DNA from: TMP-86 sp964247385
Lineage (GTDB): Bacteria > Pseudomonadota > Gammaproteobacteria > Steroidobacterales > Steroidobacteraceae
Length of the DNA stretch: 64,000 bases
Reading direction: 5' to 3'
NCBI GenBank assembly: GCA_964247385.1
Contig: CAXTUB010000008.1
Coordinates: 1 to 64,000 of the forward strand
Below are positions 32,916 to 44,178 of this stretch, one piece after another. Under the pieces are notes generated by a model. It did not search any database. It saw nothing but the letters and a program-made list of their open reading frames with translations, and was not told the origin of the DNA. The position numbers and the translations under genes were made by a program. Each line of letters opens with the position of its first letter. The stretch's first letter is position 1.

Positions 32916-33994
32916 TCGAGCCGGCCCAGTTCGCGCACAGGCTGCTGGCTTGGTTCGATGTCAGTGGGCGCGCGCCTTTACCCTGGACCACCGAGCGCAC
33001 GCCGTATCGCGTATGGATCTCCGAGATCATGCTGCAGCAAACGCAAGTCAACGCGGTCATTCCATACTATCTGCGCTTCATGCGTGAGCTTCCGGATGTG
33101 CGCGCATTGGCGCGAGCCGAGCTGGATACGGTATTGCATCTCTGGACCGGCCTGGGGTATTACGCGCGCGCCAGAAATCTCTTGGCCTGCGCGCGCGTGC
33201 TGATCGATGCGCATGGCGGAGAATTTCCCGAATCGCTCGACGAGGTGATGAAGCTGCCGGGCATCGGGCGATCCACCGCGGGCGCCATCCTCGCACTCGC
33301 GCGTGATCGCCGGCACTGCATACTCGATGGCAATGCCAAGCGGGTGCTGAGCCGTGTCTTTGGCATCGACGGAGTTCCGGGTCTCGCGTCCACCGAGCGC
33401 CGGCTTTGGGAGCTCGCAGATGCCTGCACGCCCTCGACACGCATCGCCGACTACACGCAGGCCATCATGGATCATGGCGCAACGGTGTGCACGCGCGCGC
33501 GCCCCGCGTGTACCGTGTGCCCGATGATCGATGTTTGCGTGGCGGCCCGCAGCGGCAGGCAACGAGAACTCCCCTTGCCCAAGCCGCGCCGTGCGCGCGG
33601 CACCCGCCAGGCCACCCTGATCATTGCCGATCGCAACGCAGATGGCATGCGTTCGGTGTTGCTGGAGCGGCGGCCCGCCCGCGGTATCTGGGGCGGCCTG
33701 TGGTCGCCGCCGCAGTTCGAGTCGCGCGCGCATGCCCTCGATTGGTGCCGGCGCGAGCTTCATGGCCTGCGAGGCGAGCCGCAAAATCTCGATCCCATTG
33801 ATCATGCGTTCACGCACTTTGATTTGCGCCTCTATCCGATCCGGGTGGCGTGTGCCGCAGCGGCATCCCTTTCTGGCCATGCCGCAGTGTGTGAGCAGCG
33901 GCAATGGTATTCATTCGATTCACCGCCGCGTCTGGGATTGCCGCAACCCATTCGTGTGCTGCTCGATCAACTCCACGCGGGAGGAACGTCCTGA
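32912..33994 (+). CDS. mutY: A/G-specific adenine glycosylase
   Basis: A 360-residue base-excision-repair enzyme that removes adenine opposite 8-oxoguanine. The catalytic Glu lies in ISEIMLQQTQV, the HhH in LPGIGRSTAGAILAL and the catalytic Asp in ILDGNAKRVLSRV. The iron-sulfur loop is C-x6-C-x2-C-x5-C. The C-terminal NUDIX-like domain that recognises 8-oxoG is present. The GTG at 32912 overlaps the asmA stop; a TTG 15 bases earlier is less likely. The stop overlaps the yggX start (TGATG). Confidence 0.97.
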   Translation: MIEPAQFAHRLLAWFDVSGRAPLPWTTERTPYRVWISEIMLQQTQVNAVIPYYLRFMRELPDVRALARAELDTVLHLWTGLGYYARARNLLACARVLIDAHGGEFPESLDEVMKLPGIGRSTAGAILALARDRRHCILDGNAKRVLSRVFGIDGVPGLASTERRLWELADACTPSTRIADYTQAIMDHGATVCTRARPACTVCPMIDVCVAARSGRQRELPLPKPRRARGTRQATLIIADRNADGMRSVLLERRPARGIWGGLWSPPQFESRAHALDWCRRELHGLRGEPQNLDPIDHAFTHFDLRLYPIRVACAAAASLSGHAAVCEQRQWYSFDSPPRLGLPQPIRVLLDQLHAGGTS

Positions 33995-34281
33995 TGGCGC
34001 GTCTAGTGCAATGCCCCGTGCTGAAACGGGAGGCCGAGGGCCTCGATTATCAGCCTTATCCAGGTGAGCTCGGCCGGCGTATTTATGATGCGGTGTCGAA
34101 GCAGGCGTGGGCGCGGTGGCTCGAGCACCAAACCATGCTCATCAATGAGAATCGGCTGACGCCCATCGAGCCCAAAGCGCGCGCGTTTCTCGTGCAAGAG
34201 ATGGAAAAATTTTTCTTTGGCAGCGGGTCGGCGAAGCCGAAAGAATTCGTGGCGCAAGAGCCGGAGCCAAAGCGCGGCTGA
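33994..34281 (+). CDS. yggX: YggX, Fe(II)-trafficking/oxidative-damage protection protein
   Basis: A 95-residue small protein, starting MARLVQCPVLKREAEGLDY with YPGELGRRIYD and MLINENRLTP, all typical of the YggX family that protects iron-sulfur proteins from oxidative damage. A GGGAGG Shine-Dalgarno lies within the end of mutY. Its adjacency to mutY repeats the arrangement in Escherichia coli and links two functions in oxidative-stress defence. It converges with ppc, with one base between the stops. Confidence 0.96.
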   Translation: MARLVQCPVLKREAEGLDYQPYPGELGRRIYDAVSKQAWARWLEHQTMLINENRLTPIEPKARAFLVQEMEKFFFGSGSAKPKEFVAQEPEPKRG

Positions 34282-34282
34282 G

Positions 34283-37003
34283 TTATCCGCTGTTGCGCAG
34301 CGCCGTTGCCACGGCGTTGATCGAGAGCTGAATGCCTTCGCGCACTCGCTCATCTTTCTCGCCGGCGCGATGGCGTTTCAATAGTTCCACTTGCAGCAAA
34401 TTGAGCGGCTCGATGTAGGGAAGCCGCAGCCGAATCGATGCATCGAGCACCGGATGCTTTTCCAAGAGTACCGATTGACCGGTCATGGCCAGCAGGCAAT
34501 CGTGTGTTGCCGACCAGCCGGAGCTGATGCGGGCAAAGATCTCGTGCGCGGAGCGCTCGTCCTCGACCAATGTCGCATAGCGCTTCGCGATCGACATATC
34601 GGATTTGGCGAGCACCATTTCCAAGTTTTCGAGCGTCGCTTGTAGGAAAGGCCAGCCCTGCGCCATCTCGCGCAGCAAGCCTTGATCCTGGAAAGATTGC
34701 AGCGCGTGACCGACGCCGTACCAGCCGGGCAGCATGACCCGCGCTTGCGCCCAACTAAACACCCAGGGGATCGCGCGTAAATCTTCAATGCGGTCGGAGC
34801 GCTTGCGCGACGCGGGCCGCGAGCCGATTTTGAGCTCCGCAATTTCCGCCACCGGTGTCATCTGCCAAAAGAATGACTTGAAACTTGGCGTCCCGTACAC
34901 CAACGCGCGGTAGTGCCGGAAGGCTTCGCTCGACAAAGTGTCCATGGCGCCGGCAAAGCGCTCCGATTCGCGCTGGCTGATCGAGCCTTGCACCGAATTC
35001 AAGAGCGTCGCCGACGCAATGGCTTCCAGATTGAGCGCGGCGCTTTCGCGGGTGCCATATTTCGCGGCGATGACTTCGCCTTGCTCGGTGATGCGAATGC
35101 GGCCCTGCACGGTACCGCTCGGCTGCGCACGGATCGCCGCGAACGCCGACCCGCCGCCGCGCCCCACCGCACCGCCGCGGCCGTGGAAAATTTGCATCCC
35201 CGTGCGGTGCTCGACGAACATCTGCGACAGGGCGACGGTCGCTTGGTACAAGCTCCATACCGAGGTGAGATAGCCGCCGTCTTTGTTGGAGTCCGAATAA
35301 CCCACCATGACTTCCTGAAATCCGCGTCGTGCGATGAATGCAGCGATCTCATCGAGGTCGAGCCACGCGCCTAGAATTCCGACCGCGTTTTGCAAATCGC
35401 CGATGGTCTCGAGCAGCGGCACCACCATGATGGCCGCATGCGCGGGATCGGCGGGGCGATAAAGTCCGGCCTCCTTCAAGAGGATGTTCACTTCGAGCAG
35501 ATCCGAGACGCTCGCGCATTTCGAGATGATGTAGGTCTCGATGCATTCGGGCCCGAAGCGGCGATGCGCTTCGGCCGCTTTGCGCACGATGGCAAGTTCG
35601 GAAAGGGTCTCTTCGGAATATTCGGCGAATGGACTCGCAAGCAGCCGCTCGCTTTGGAGCTCGCGGCGTAGCAACGTCACCCGCGCGCCTTCATCGAGCG
35701 CCAAATAGTCCGCTTCGACTTTCGCGACGCGAAGCAGCTCGGCCACCACGCGCTCGTGCACGTCAGCGCTTTGCCGCAAGTCCAACGTCGCCAGATGAAA
35801 GCCAAACGTCTCGACTGAGCGGATGAGCCGCTCCAGCGAGCTGCTCGAGCCGAGCAAGCCGCCGCCATCATCGCGCAGCGATTGCGCGAGCTCGTTGAGA
35901 TCGCGGCAGAAGCCGGCCGCGTTTGCATACGCTTGGCCCTCCACGGATGCGGCGCGCGGCGGCACGCCCCCGCAAATGGCGGTGTAAGTGGCTGCGAGCC
36001 GCGCATAAATCCCCGTGATTGCGCGACGGTAAGGCTCATCGCGCCGCGCGCTGTGGGTATCGCGGCTCCCATCCGCCAAGTGCCGAACCGCGGTGCTCGT
36101 TTGCGCAAGCTCGGTGGAAATCGAAAGCTCCGCCCCGATCGCGTGCAATTCCTCTAGATAATGACGCAGCAACGCATGCGCGGCTCGCCCGAGCGCGAGT
36201 TGCAAAGATTCCGCCGTGACGTTGGGATTGCCATCGCGGTCGCCGCCGATCCAGGTGCCGACGCGCAAGAAGCTGCGCGGCCGCATGCCGAGCACACGCT
36301 CCCAACGCGCGTACAAGGCGGGCAGCGCAGGCAGGAAGACATCGCGCAGATAGGTGAGCGCATTCTCGACTTCGTCGGCAACGTACAGGCGCTCGCGCCG
36401 GAGCGGCCGGGTTTGCCAGAGCAGCGCAATGTGCCGGCGAATCGCCGGCTCGATCAGTTCGCCTTCGGGCGTTTCAAGCGCGCCGGCATCTTTTTGCCGC
36501 ATCAGCTCGGCAATGCGATTGCGGTGATCGATCATGCTCTTGCGCATGACCTCGGTGGGGTGCGCGGTCAGCACGGGCACGATCTGCGCGCGATCGAGCA
36601 TCGCCGCGGCCGCGGCCGCATCGACACCCGCGCCGCGCAGCTGCCGCAAAGCCCCTTCGACGCTGTGCGCGGAATGATCCTGTAAGGCGGCTTGACGGTC
36701 TTCGGCAAGATTGGCCAGCATCGAGAACAACATGAAGCTGCGTACGAATGCGAGCGTTTCATCGAGACTCAGAGCCGACAGGCTTTCTTCCATGGCCTCG
36801 GCGTCCGCGACGCCGCGATGCCGGTTCACCGAGCTTGCGCGAATGTGCTCGATGCGCTCGTACAGTGCATCGCCGCCGTAGGCCCGAATGACATCGCCCA
36901 GGAGCCTTCCCAAATAGCGGATGTCCGCGTTTTGCGCCACGGTCTTGACCGCGCCGGGCGCCTTTCGAGCATTGCGGGGTGCCTTGATCATCTGAAATTG
37001 CAC
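34283..37003 (-). CDS. ppc: Phosphoenolpyruvate carboxylase
   Basis: A 906-residue enzyme converting phosphoenolpyruvate and bicarbonate to oxaloacetate, the anaplerotic feed of the citric-acid cycle. Active-site blocks are present: VLTAHPTEVMRKS (catalytic His), GTWIGGDRDGNPNV, VGYSDSNKDGGYLTS and FHGRGGAVGRGGG. The length and the C-terminal ATALRNSG agree with bacterial PEPC. The start may be the ATG at 37003 or at 36991. It is divergent from the second hybrid kinase, with 133 bp between them that must hold both promoters. Confidence 0.97.
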   Translation of the reverse strand: MQFQMIKAPRNARKAPGAVKTVAQNADIRYLGRLLGDVIRAYGGDALYERIEHIRASSVNRHRGVADAEAMEESLSALSLDETLAFVRSFMLFSMLANLAEDRQAALQDHSAHSVEGALRQLRGAGVDAAAAAAMLDRAQIVPVLTAHPTEVMRKSMIDHRNRIAELMRQKDAGALETPEGELIEPAIRRHIALLWQTRPLRRERLYVADEVENALTYLRDVFLPALPALYARWERVLGMRPRSFLRVGTWIGGDRDGNPNVTAESLQLALGRAAHALLRHYLEELHAIGAELSISTELAQTSTAVRHLADGSRDTHSARRDEPYRRAITGIYARLAATYTAICGGVPPRAASVEGQAYANAAGFCRDLNELAQSLRDDGGGLLGSSSSLERLIRSVETFGFHLATLDLRQSADVHERVVAELLRVAKVEADYLALDEGARVTLLRRELQSERLLASPFAEYSEETLSELAIVRKAAEAHRRFGPECIETYIISKCASVSDLLEVNILLKEAGLYRPADPAHAAIMVVPLLETIGDLQNAVGILGAWLDLDEIAAFIARRGFQEVMVGYSDSNKDGGYLTSVWSLYQATVALSQMFVEHRTGMQIFHGRGGAVGRGGGSAFAAIRAQPSGTVQGRIRITEQGEVIAAKYGTRESAALNLEAIASATLLNSVQGSISQRESERFAGAMDTLSSEAFRHYRALVYGTPSFKSFFWQMTPVAEIAELKIGSRPASRKRSDRIEDLRAIPWVFSWAQARVMLPGWYGVGHALQSFQDQGLLREMAQGWPFLQATLENLEMVLAKSDMSIAKRYATLVEDERSAHEIFARISSGWSATHDCLLAMTGQSVLLEKHPVLDASIRLRLPYIEPLNLLQVELLKRHRAGEKDERVREGIQLSINAVATALRNSG

Positions 37004-37136
37004 GCTAACCCAATCACGGGAGCATGCAAAGCATCGGCGTTGGGTTTGTTTTCGTGGTCGACTTCACAGACTGCCGCCGGTATCCGGTCGAAAGTGCGTT
37101 TTGTTAATTTGAGCAGTCTGGTTTTTTCAAAGCGCG

Positions 37137-39860
37137 ATGTCGACCTCGAGCGGTTTTTTGGGGACCTCGCCTGAATTGCTGTTTGCCGCTGCGATCCTGT
37201 TTTTCGTGATCGTGGTGGGGCAGCTCATGAGCGAGATGACCATTCGCACACGCGGCGCCGTGTTGCGCACCTCTTGGATCGCGAGAATCGCCGCGCTCGA
37301 ATCCATTCTCGTGGCGTGTTCCGGCATGTTCGGAAGCAGCGCCCTCACGACCCTGCTCGCATTGGCGGGTGGAACTTGGCTCATGTGGGCCGCGCTGAGC
37401 CGATTCTCGGCGAGCGCCGCGGAAATGCGCGCGTCCAACGAATACTACTTTCGCGTGATTACCGAAGGCTCGGTCGACGCCTTTCTGGAGATCGAGGCCG
37501 ACGGGCGCATCACCGGCTGGAACGCAGCCGCCGATCGGATTTTCGGATGGCAGCGCACCGACATCGAGCAACGGCGCATCGGGCAAGTGTTCATGATGGA
37601 GGAGGGCGCGGAGGGCAAGAGTTTTGATGATCTTCTGAAAAACCCCGCCGAGTTTGCCACCGGGCGCCGGCTCGAAGTGCGGGCTCTGCGCCGTGACGGA
37701 CAGAGTTTTCCTGCGGAGATGACGATCTCCATGTTCAATCACCGCTCGCGCCGATTGTTCGCCGCGTTCGTGCACGATGTCTCGCAACGCAAGCTGGCGG
37801 AGCGCGAGCGCGAGCTGGCCAAGCAAGCCGCGGAAAGCGCCAACCGCGCCAAGAGCGAATTCCTCGCCAACATGAGCCATGAGATTCGCACGCCGATGAA
37901 CGGAGTCATCAGCATGACCGAGTTGTTGCTCGAAACCACGCTCGACGTCGCGCAGCGTGACTACGCGGAGTCGATCCGTGACAGCGGCTCGAGCCTCTTG
38001 ACCATCATCAACGACATTCTCGACTTCTCGAAGGTAGAGGCCGGCAAGCTGGAATTGGAATATATCGATCTGGATTTGCGCGATACCGTGGAAGACGTCG
38101 CACGGCTATTGTCGCTGCAAGCGCATGCCAAGGGCTTGGAAATGACGGCGCAGATCGATCCACGGCTGCCGGATCTGGTGCGCGGCGATGCGGGGCGTGT
38201 GCGGCAGATTCTCATGAATCTGTGCGGAAACGCCGTGAAATTCACGCAGCGCGGCGAGGTGGCTCTCGAGCTCAAAGTGCTCGAGCATGATGGCGAACAG
38301 ACGTTGGTACGCTGCGAGGTGCGCGATACGGGCATCGGCATTCCCGCCGACCGCATTTCTGTGCTGTTCGACGCGTTCACGCAAGTGGACGCATCGACCA
38401 CACGGCGTTTCGGCGGTACGGGTCTCGGGTTGTCCATCGTCAAGCGTTTGGTCAAGCTCATGGGCGGACATTGCGGCGTGACGAGCACCGACGGCGAGGG
38501 CTCGACGTTTTGGTTTACCGCGCGCTTCGCCGCGGCTCACTGCCCCCGCGAATCGCGTTTCGCGGTGCCGTCGCTCGCAGGACAGCGCGTGCTCATCGTC
38601 GATGACAATGCGACCAATCGCAAAGTGCTCATGGGTCAACTGCTGTTATGCGGGGTCGAGCCCACGGCGGCCTCCTCCGCGCTCGAAGCATTGGACATGT
38701 TACGGCAGGCGCGCGACAGCGGACGCCCGTTCGATGCGGCGCTGCTCGATCATCAGATGCCGGATTGCGATGGCGCGCAGCTCGGTGCGCGCATCAATCA
38801 AGACCCGATCCTGTCGCAGACACGGCTCATTTTGTTGACCTCCTCCGGTCAGCGCGGCGACAGCCATGTGTTCGCGAAACTGGGCTTTGCAGGCTATTTG
38901 CTGAAACCCGTGGCGCAGCGCGATCTCATCGAGAGCTTGATGCTGGTGCTCGCGCGCACCGCGGATGTGTGGCACATGCGCAGCCAACCCATCGTCACGC
39001 GCCACGCATTGCGCTCGCAGCGTGCGCGCGCCAAGAGCCGCATCTTGCTTGCCGAGGATAATGTGGTGAATCAAAAGGTCGCGCGGCGGCTGCTCGAACG
39101 GCTCTCTTTCCGTGTCGACGTCGTTGCCGACGGCAAGCAGGCGGTGGATGCGTGGCAGAGCGGCGTCTACGACCTGATCTTGATGGATTGCCAAATGCCC
39201 GTGCTCGATGGCTACGATGCAACCCGGCAAATTCGCGCGGCCGAGACGCTGGGAGATCACATTCCCATCGTGGCGCTCACGGCGCATGCGATGAAGGGAG
39301 ACGATGCCAAATGCCGCGCGGCCGGTATGGATGATTACCTGGCGAAGCCGATCGACCGCGCGCGGCTCGAGCAATGCATGGATCGGCTGCTGCCGAGCGG
39401 TGCTGCGGACGCGGTCGCCCCGGTCGAAGGCGCGCAAGCCATCGCCGAACCCGTAGCGTTCTGCGCGGAGCACGCGCTGGCGGACTCCCCCATGCAATCT
39501 CACGCCGCCATGCCTCAGATCTCAGCAGATGTTCCCGCGGATTGGCCAGCACTCTTGAGCTCGGTGGATCACGATGCCGCTTTTGCACGTGAGCTGGTGC
39601 AGGTGTTCGTGGCAAGCGGCGATGAGAGTCTCGCGCGCATTGCAACCGCGCTTGCGCGAAGCGATTACGATGCCATGCATGCTTCCGCGCACGCATTGAA
39701 AGGGGCGAGCGCGAACATGCGCGCCATGCCGGCCAGCGCTGCCGCTGCGCATCTCGAGACCGCATGCCGTCAAGATCGGGCCCAGGTGCCGTTGCTGGCC
39801 GAAAGACTGCGCGCCGAACTGCAGCGCGCCATGGGATATTTGCAGAGCAAAGCAGCCTGA
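37137..39860 (+). CDS. Hybrid sensor histidine kinase (2TM-PAS-HK-REC-REC-HPt)
   Basis: A 907-residue kinase. Two close transmembrane helices (about residues 12-32 and 58-85) are joined by a short loop, so the input is probably sensed by the membrane part or the PAS domain (about 100-215). HisKA has SHEIRTPMNG (His248), followed by the HATPase (GTGLGLSIV), REC1 with LLDHQMPDCDG, REC2 with LMDCQMPVLDG and a C-terminal HPt with SAHALKGASANM (His near 852). It is BarA-like in layout. It is encoded alone, without a regulator partner next to it. The two hybrid kinases in the window share the same output layout. Confidence 0.92.
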   Translation: MSTSSGFLGTSPELLFAAAILFFVIVVGQLMSEMTIRTRGAVLRTSWIARIAALESILVACSGMFGSSALTTLLALAGGTWLMWAALSRFSASAAEMRASNEYYFRVITEGSVDAFLEIEADGRITGWNAAADRIFGWQRTDIEQRRIGQVFMMEEGAEGKSFDDLLKNPAEFATGRRLEVRALRRDGQSFPAEMTISMFNHRSRRLFAAFVHDVSQRKLAERERELAKQAAESANRAKSEFLANMSHEIRTPMNGVISMTELLLETTLDVAQRDYAESIRDSGSSLLTIINDILDFSKVEAGKLELEYIDLDLRDTVEDVARLLSLQAHAKGLEMTAQIDPRLPDLVRGDAGRVRQILMNLCGNAVKFTQRGEVALELKVLEHDGEQTLVRCEVRDTGIGIPADRISVLFDAFTQVDASTTRRFGGTGLGLSIVKRLVKLMGGHCGVTSTDGEGSTFWFTARFAAAHCPRESRFAVPSLAGQRVLIVDDNATNRKVLMGQLLLCGVEPTAASSALEALDMLRQARDSGRPFDAALLDHQMPDCDGAQLGARINQDPILSQTRLILLTSSGQRGDSHVFAKLGFAGYLLKPVAQRDLIESLMLVLARTADVWHMRSQPIVTRHALRSQRARAKSRILLAEDNVVNQKVARRLLERLSFRVDVVADGKQAVDAWQSGVYDLILMDCQMPVLDGYDATRQIRAAETLGDHIPIVALTAHAMKGDDAKCRAAGMDDYLAKPIDRARLEQCMDRLLPSGAADAVAPVEGAQAIAEPVAFCAEHALADSPMQSHAAMPQISADVPADWPALLSSVDHDAAFARELVQVFVASGDESLARIATALARSDYDAMHASAHALKGASANMRAMPASAAAAHLETACRQDRAQVPLLAERLRAELQRAMGYLQSKAA

Positions 39861-40015
39861 GACCCGAGCCGCGCAGCGGCGACACCCCAGTGAAACAGCC
39901 CAGCCTGCGTGGCGATTGCCACGTTGACTCGCGACGAGCGGGCGCGGCGAAGCGAACTGCTCTTGTGCGACAATGTTGATCGTCTCGTGCATGCGATCGG
40001 GAGGGTACTGCGCGC

Positions 40016-40723
40016 GTGAGCCACAAAGTGCTCTTGGTCGATTTTGAAAATTTGCCCAAAGTGGATTTATCAACGATCCCCGACGATGTGATCGTGCCGT
40101 TTTTTTTCGGCGCATCGCAGCGCACGGTGTCGAAAGATTTCTTGAAGGCGGCTCTCAAGCTGGGCAGTCGATTCCTGCCCATCGACATTGAAGGGCAGGG
40201 AAAAAACGCGCTCGATTTTCACATCGCGTTTTATCTGGGCGAGCATTTGTCGCGCGATCCGCATGCGCACTGCGCTATTTTGTCGCGCGACAAAGGCTTT
40301 GATCCGCTGGTGCGGCATCTCGTCGGGCGTAAGTTCATCGTGCGCCGCGCGATGAGTATCGCCGAAGCCTTTTCGACGCAGGCGCCCGAGCGTGCACGCA
40401 GCGCAACGCCGCACTCGGCATCGCGGACCCGCTCTCCGGCCCGAGCGTCGGCGAGCCACTCGGCCGGTGCGCCCAAGACCTCAACCGCGGAGGTGGACGC
40501 CGCAATCGATGCCGGCGGCGTGTACGGTGCCGTTTGGGCGAGGGATTTGATCACTCGCCTGAATCGGCGCAATCGGCCGCGGCGGCGCAAAGGTTTGGTT
40601 GCGCTTCTGATGTCACGCTGCGCCAGTCAACTGTCGAACGATGCCGCAGAGCGCGTGGTTGATGAACTGATCGCCGCTGGAGTGATTCAGGAATTGGGCG
40701 GGGCGCTCAGCTTCCCAGACTGA
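40016..40723 (+). CDS. PIN-like (NYN-type) domain protein with C-terminal winged-helix-like segment
   Basis: A 235-residue protein. VLLVDFENLP gives the first acidic residue of a PIN/NYN nuclease fold; KNALDFHIAFYLGEHL and ILSRDKGFDPLV give the others, so it may be an RNase. A Ser/Ala/Arg-rich linker (about residues 120-165) leads to a helical C-terminal domain ending in LIAAGVIQELGGALSF, like a winged helix. The GTG at 40016 has a GGGAGGG Shine-Dalgarno 10 bases upstream. The substrate is unknown. Confidence 0.82.
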   Translation: MSHKVLLVDFENLPKVDLSTIPDDVIVPFFFGASQRTVSKDFLKAALKLGSRFLPIDIEGQGKNALDFHIAFYLGEHLSRDPHAHCAILSRDKGFDPLVRHLVGRKFIVRRAMSIAEAFSTQAPERARSATPHSASRTRSPARASASHSAGAPKTSTAEVDAAIDAGGVYGAVWARDLITRLNRRNRPRRRKGLVALLMSRCASQLSNDAAERVVDELIAAGVIQELGGALSFPD

Positions 40724-40819
40724 AAGCGCGGTCGGTTCCTCGGCAAGATCGGGGATCGGGTATGCGCGCCAAATTGAGACCCGGTCACGGCGCGCCGCCG
40801 GCGCGGCGCGGCACACTGC

Positions 40820-41446
40820 ATGCCTATGGGGTCCAGCCGTCTCACGCCTTGGTTTCTGGGCGCATTCTTGTTGTACGGGGCGGCACATTGGTGGATGCAG
40901 CGTCCCGTACGTCCGCCCGCCGGCATACTCGCACCGGCGGATCCGCGCCAAACCGATCTGGACAACGCCGCACCGCTCCATCACGGCGAATGGACGCTGA
41001 CGCCGCGCGCGCGATACCACGTTGTCGCGCGTATCCTTGGCCGCGAAGATTACCGTTTCGATTCCATTGCCGATCTCGTCCCGGAAGATCTCGCGCTCGG
41101 CTGGGGACCGATGTCTTCAACCGAAGTGCTCGATGCCATCGAGATCAGCCAGGGTGGCCGGTTCTATTATTGGCACGTGGCGCACGCGCCGCTTCCCATC
41201 CCGCTCGAATCCATCGTCGAGCACAGCGCCAATACGCATGTAATTCCCGCGGACGCAATCGTTGCGCGCCAGCTTCGCAAGCTCCGCGTGGGCCAAGTCG
41301 TCGAGCTCGACGGCAGTCTGGTCGACGCCGCGCGCGATGATGGACGCTGGATGAAAACTTCGATGTCTCGCACGGATAGCGGAGCGGGCGCGTGCGAAGT
41401 GCTGTGGGTGCGTGATGTTTCGGTGGTCGCGAAGCCGCACGGTTAA
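40820..41446 (+). CDS. Conserved membrane-anchored protein of unknown function
   Basis: A 208-residue protein with a single N-terminal hydrophobic segment (LTPWFLGAFLLYGAAHWW). The rest is periplasmic or cytoplasmic and contains RYHVVARILGREDYRFD, LALGWGPMSS and VPADAIVARQLRKLRVGQ-like blocks. I recall similar proteins as conserved hypotheticals, in which the soluble domain may fold as a small beta-barrel. Two start codons (40820 and 40826) are possible. The GNAT gene follows after 8 bp. Confidence 0.72.
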   Translation: MPMGSSRLTPWFLGAFLLYGAAHWWMQRPVRPPAGILAPADPRQTDLDNAAPLHHGEWTLTPRARYHVVARILGREDYRFDSIADLVPEDLALGWGPMSSTEVLDAIEISQGGRFYYWHVAHAPLPIPLESIVEHSANTHVIPADAIVARQLRKLRVGQVVELDGSLVDAARDDGRWMKTSMSRTDSGAGACEVLWVRDVSVVAKPHG

Positions 41447-42038
41447 ACTATCTCATGTCTGATACGCCGTGGCCCCCGGAGGTCATTTTGCGTGATGCGT
41501 GCGTCACGCTCGAGCCGCTGACGCAACGCCACGCGGCGCAGCTCGCCGATGCCGTACGCGACGGAGAGCTGTGGAAGCTCTGGTACACCAACGTGCCGGC
41601 GCCCGAAGGCATGGCCGCGGAGATCGAGCGGCGCCTTTCGCTCAGGGCGTCCGGGTCCATGTTGCCTTTTGCCGCCATCGAGCATGCGAGCGGCCGCGCC
41701 GCCGGCATGACCACTTATATGAACATCGATGCCGCCAATCGGCGGGTCGAGATCGGCTCAACCTGGTTTCGCCGGAGCGTGCAGCGCTCGGGTTTCAACA
41801 CGCATTGTAAGCTCCTCATGCTTTCGCATGCATTCGACGCGCTGGACTGCATCGCAGTCGAATTTCGCACGCACTTTTTCAATCGGCAGAGCCGGCGCGC
41901 CATCGAGCGGCTCGGCGCCAAACTCGACGGCATTCTTCGAAATCACCAGCGCCTGCCGGATGGCTCCCTTCGCGATACGTGCGTATATAGCATCGTGTCG
42001 GCCGAATGGCCGGCGGTGCGCGCGCACTTACAACATCA

Positions 42039-42961
<923 letters not shown>

Positions 42962-42965
<4 letters not shown>

Positions 42966-43723
42966 ACTATTACGGCGCGCGTACCATTTATCGCTTCGAG
43001 CTCTCGCGCTGGCTGCGCACGCTGGTGCAAAGCGTGCTGTCTCCCGTCATTTCAACCTCGCTTTACTTTGTGGTGTTCGGCGCCGCCATCGGTGCGCGAA
43101 TGAACGCCATCGACGGCGTGAGTTACGGCGCATTCATCGTTCCCGGCCTCATCATGCTGTCGGTGTTGACCGAAAGCGTCTCGAACGCATCGTTTGGCAT
43201 CTACATGCCGAGATATTCCGGGACGATCTACGAGATATTGTCCGCGCCCATCTCCTCGCTGGAAATTTTGCTGGGGTATGTGGGCGCAGCCGCGACCAAA
43301 TCCATGCTGCTGGGGCTCCTCATTCTGGTCACGGCGCGAGCGTTCGTGCCGTTCCACATCATGCATCCATGGTGGATGGCAGGTTTTTTGATTCTGACTT
43401 CGATCGCTTTCAGTCTGCTGGGATTCGTGATCGGGATCTGGGCCACCGGATGGGAGAAGCTGCAAGCCATTCCCATCATGATCATCACGCCGTTGACGTT
43501 TCTCGGCGGGAGCTTTTATTCGGTGAACATGCTGCCGCCGTTGTGGCAGCGTCTGACGCTGTTCAATCCCGTCGTCTACCTCGTGAGCGGCTTTCGTTGG
43601 AGCTTCTATGGCAACGCGGATGTGGCCGTGGGCGCAAGCCTTGCGGTCATTTTAGCGTTCATTGCGTCATGCATCGCCCTCGTCGCGTGGGTATTCAAGA
43701 CGGGATATCGTTTGAAATCTTAG
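42962..43723 (+). CDS. ABC-2 type permease (YadH-like)
   Basis: A 253-residue membrane protein with six predicted helices. FIVPGLIMLSVLTESVSNASFG, LTPLTFLGGSFYSVNMLPP-like and NPVVYLVSGFRWSFYG are hallmarks of the ABC-2 permeases paired with YadG ATPases. The start overlaps the ATPase stop (ATGA). The gene ends 39 bp from a convergent small secreted-protein gene, with no obvious hairpin terminator between. Confidence 0.92.
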
Positions 43724-43762
43724 TACCTTTCCGCAAGACTTACCCGTCATCACGACCGGCGT

Positions 43763-44167
43763 TCACGTGGCGCGATTCCAGCCGCAGCGATGCAGCTCCA
43801 CCGTGGTCGGCACGTGATACGCGACGAAAATCGCGACGTAATCCACTCCAAGCGAGAGTTTGATCCCCGACAGATTCACGTAGTTTGCGAACAACTCGTC
43901 GTTCGCAAGATCGGTTTCGCTCGCTTGGGTGAGGTGAGTGCGGTACCACGCTTGTACCGCCGCCAACGAGTCGCCCGTTTGACCAACGAAGCGCACGCAT
44001 TGCCGCCCCAGCGCTTCGACGCGCAAATGCGATTCCATTGCCGCATGGCTCAGATTGGGATACGCCGGCAATCCCGTCGAATTGCCGATGACTCGCCGCT
44101 CGGCAGTCGCGGCATACGCGACCGCGAGCAACGCGATCGCGCTGGCCACATGCAAGGTGCTACGCAT
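43763..44167 (-). CDS. Small secreted protein, unknown function
   Basis: A 134-residue protein with a signal peptide (MRSTLHVASAIALLAVAYAATA). The mature part contains one Cys pair (RQCVRFVG and HRCGWN). I do not recognise a family. It lies 11 bp downstream of an OpgG-type gene and is probably the last gene of the glucan operon, so a periplasmic role in glucan or envelope function is possible but unproven. Confidence 0.68.
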   Translation of the reverse strand: MRSTLHVASAIALLAVAYAATAERRVIGNSTGLPAYPNLSHAAMESHLRVEALGRQCVRFVGQTGDSLAAVQAWYRTHLTQASETDLANDELFANYVNLSGIKLSLGVDYVAIFVAYHVPTTVELHRCGWNRAT

Positions 44168-44178
44168 GCGTCGAAACG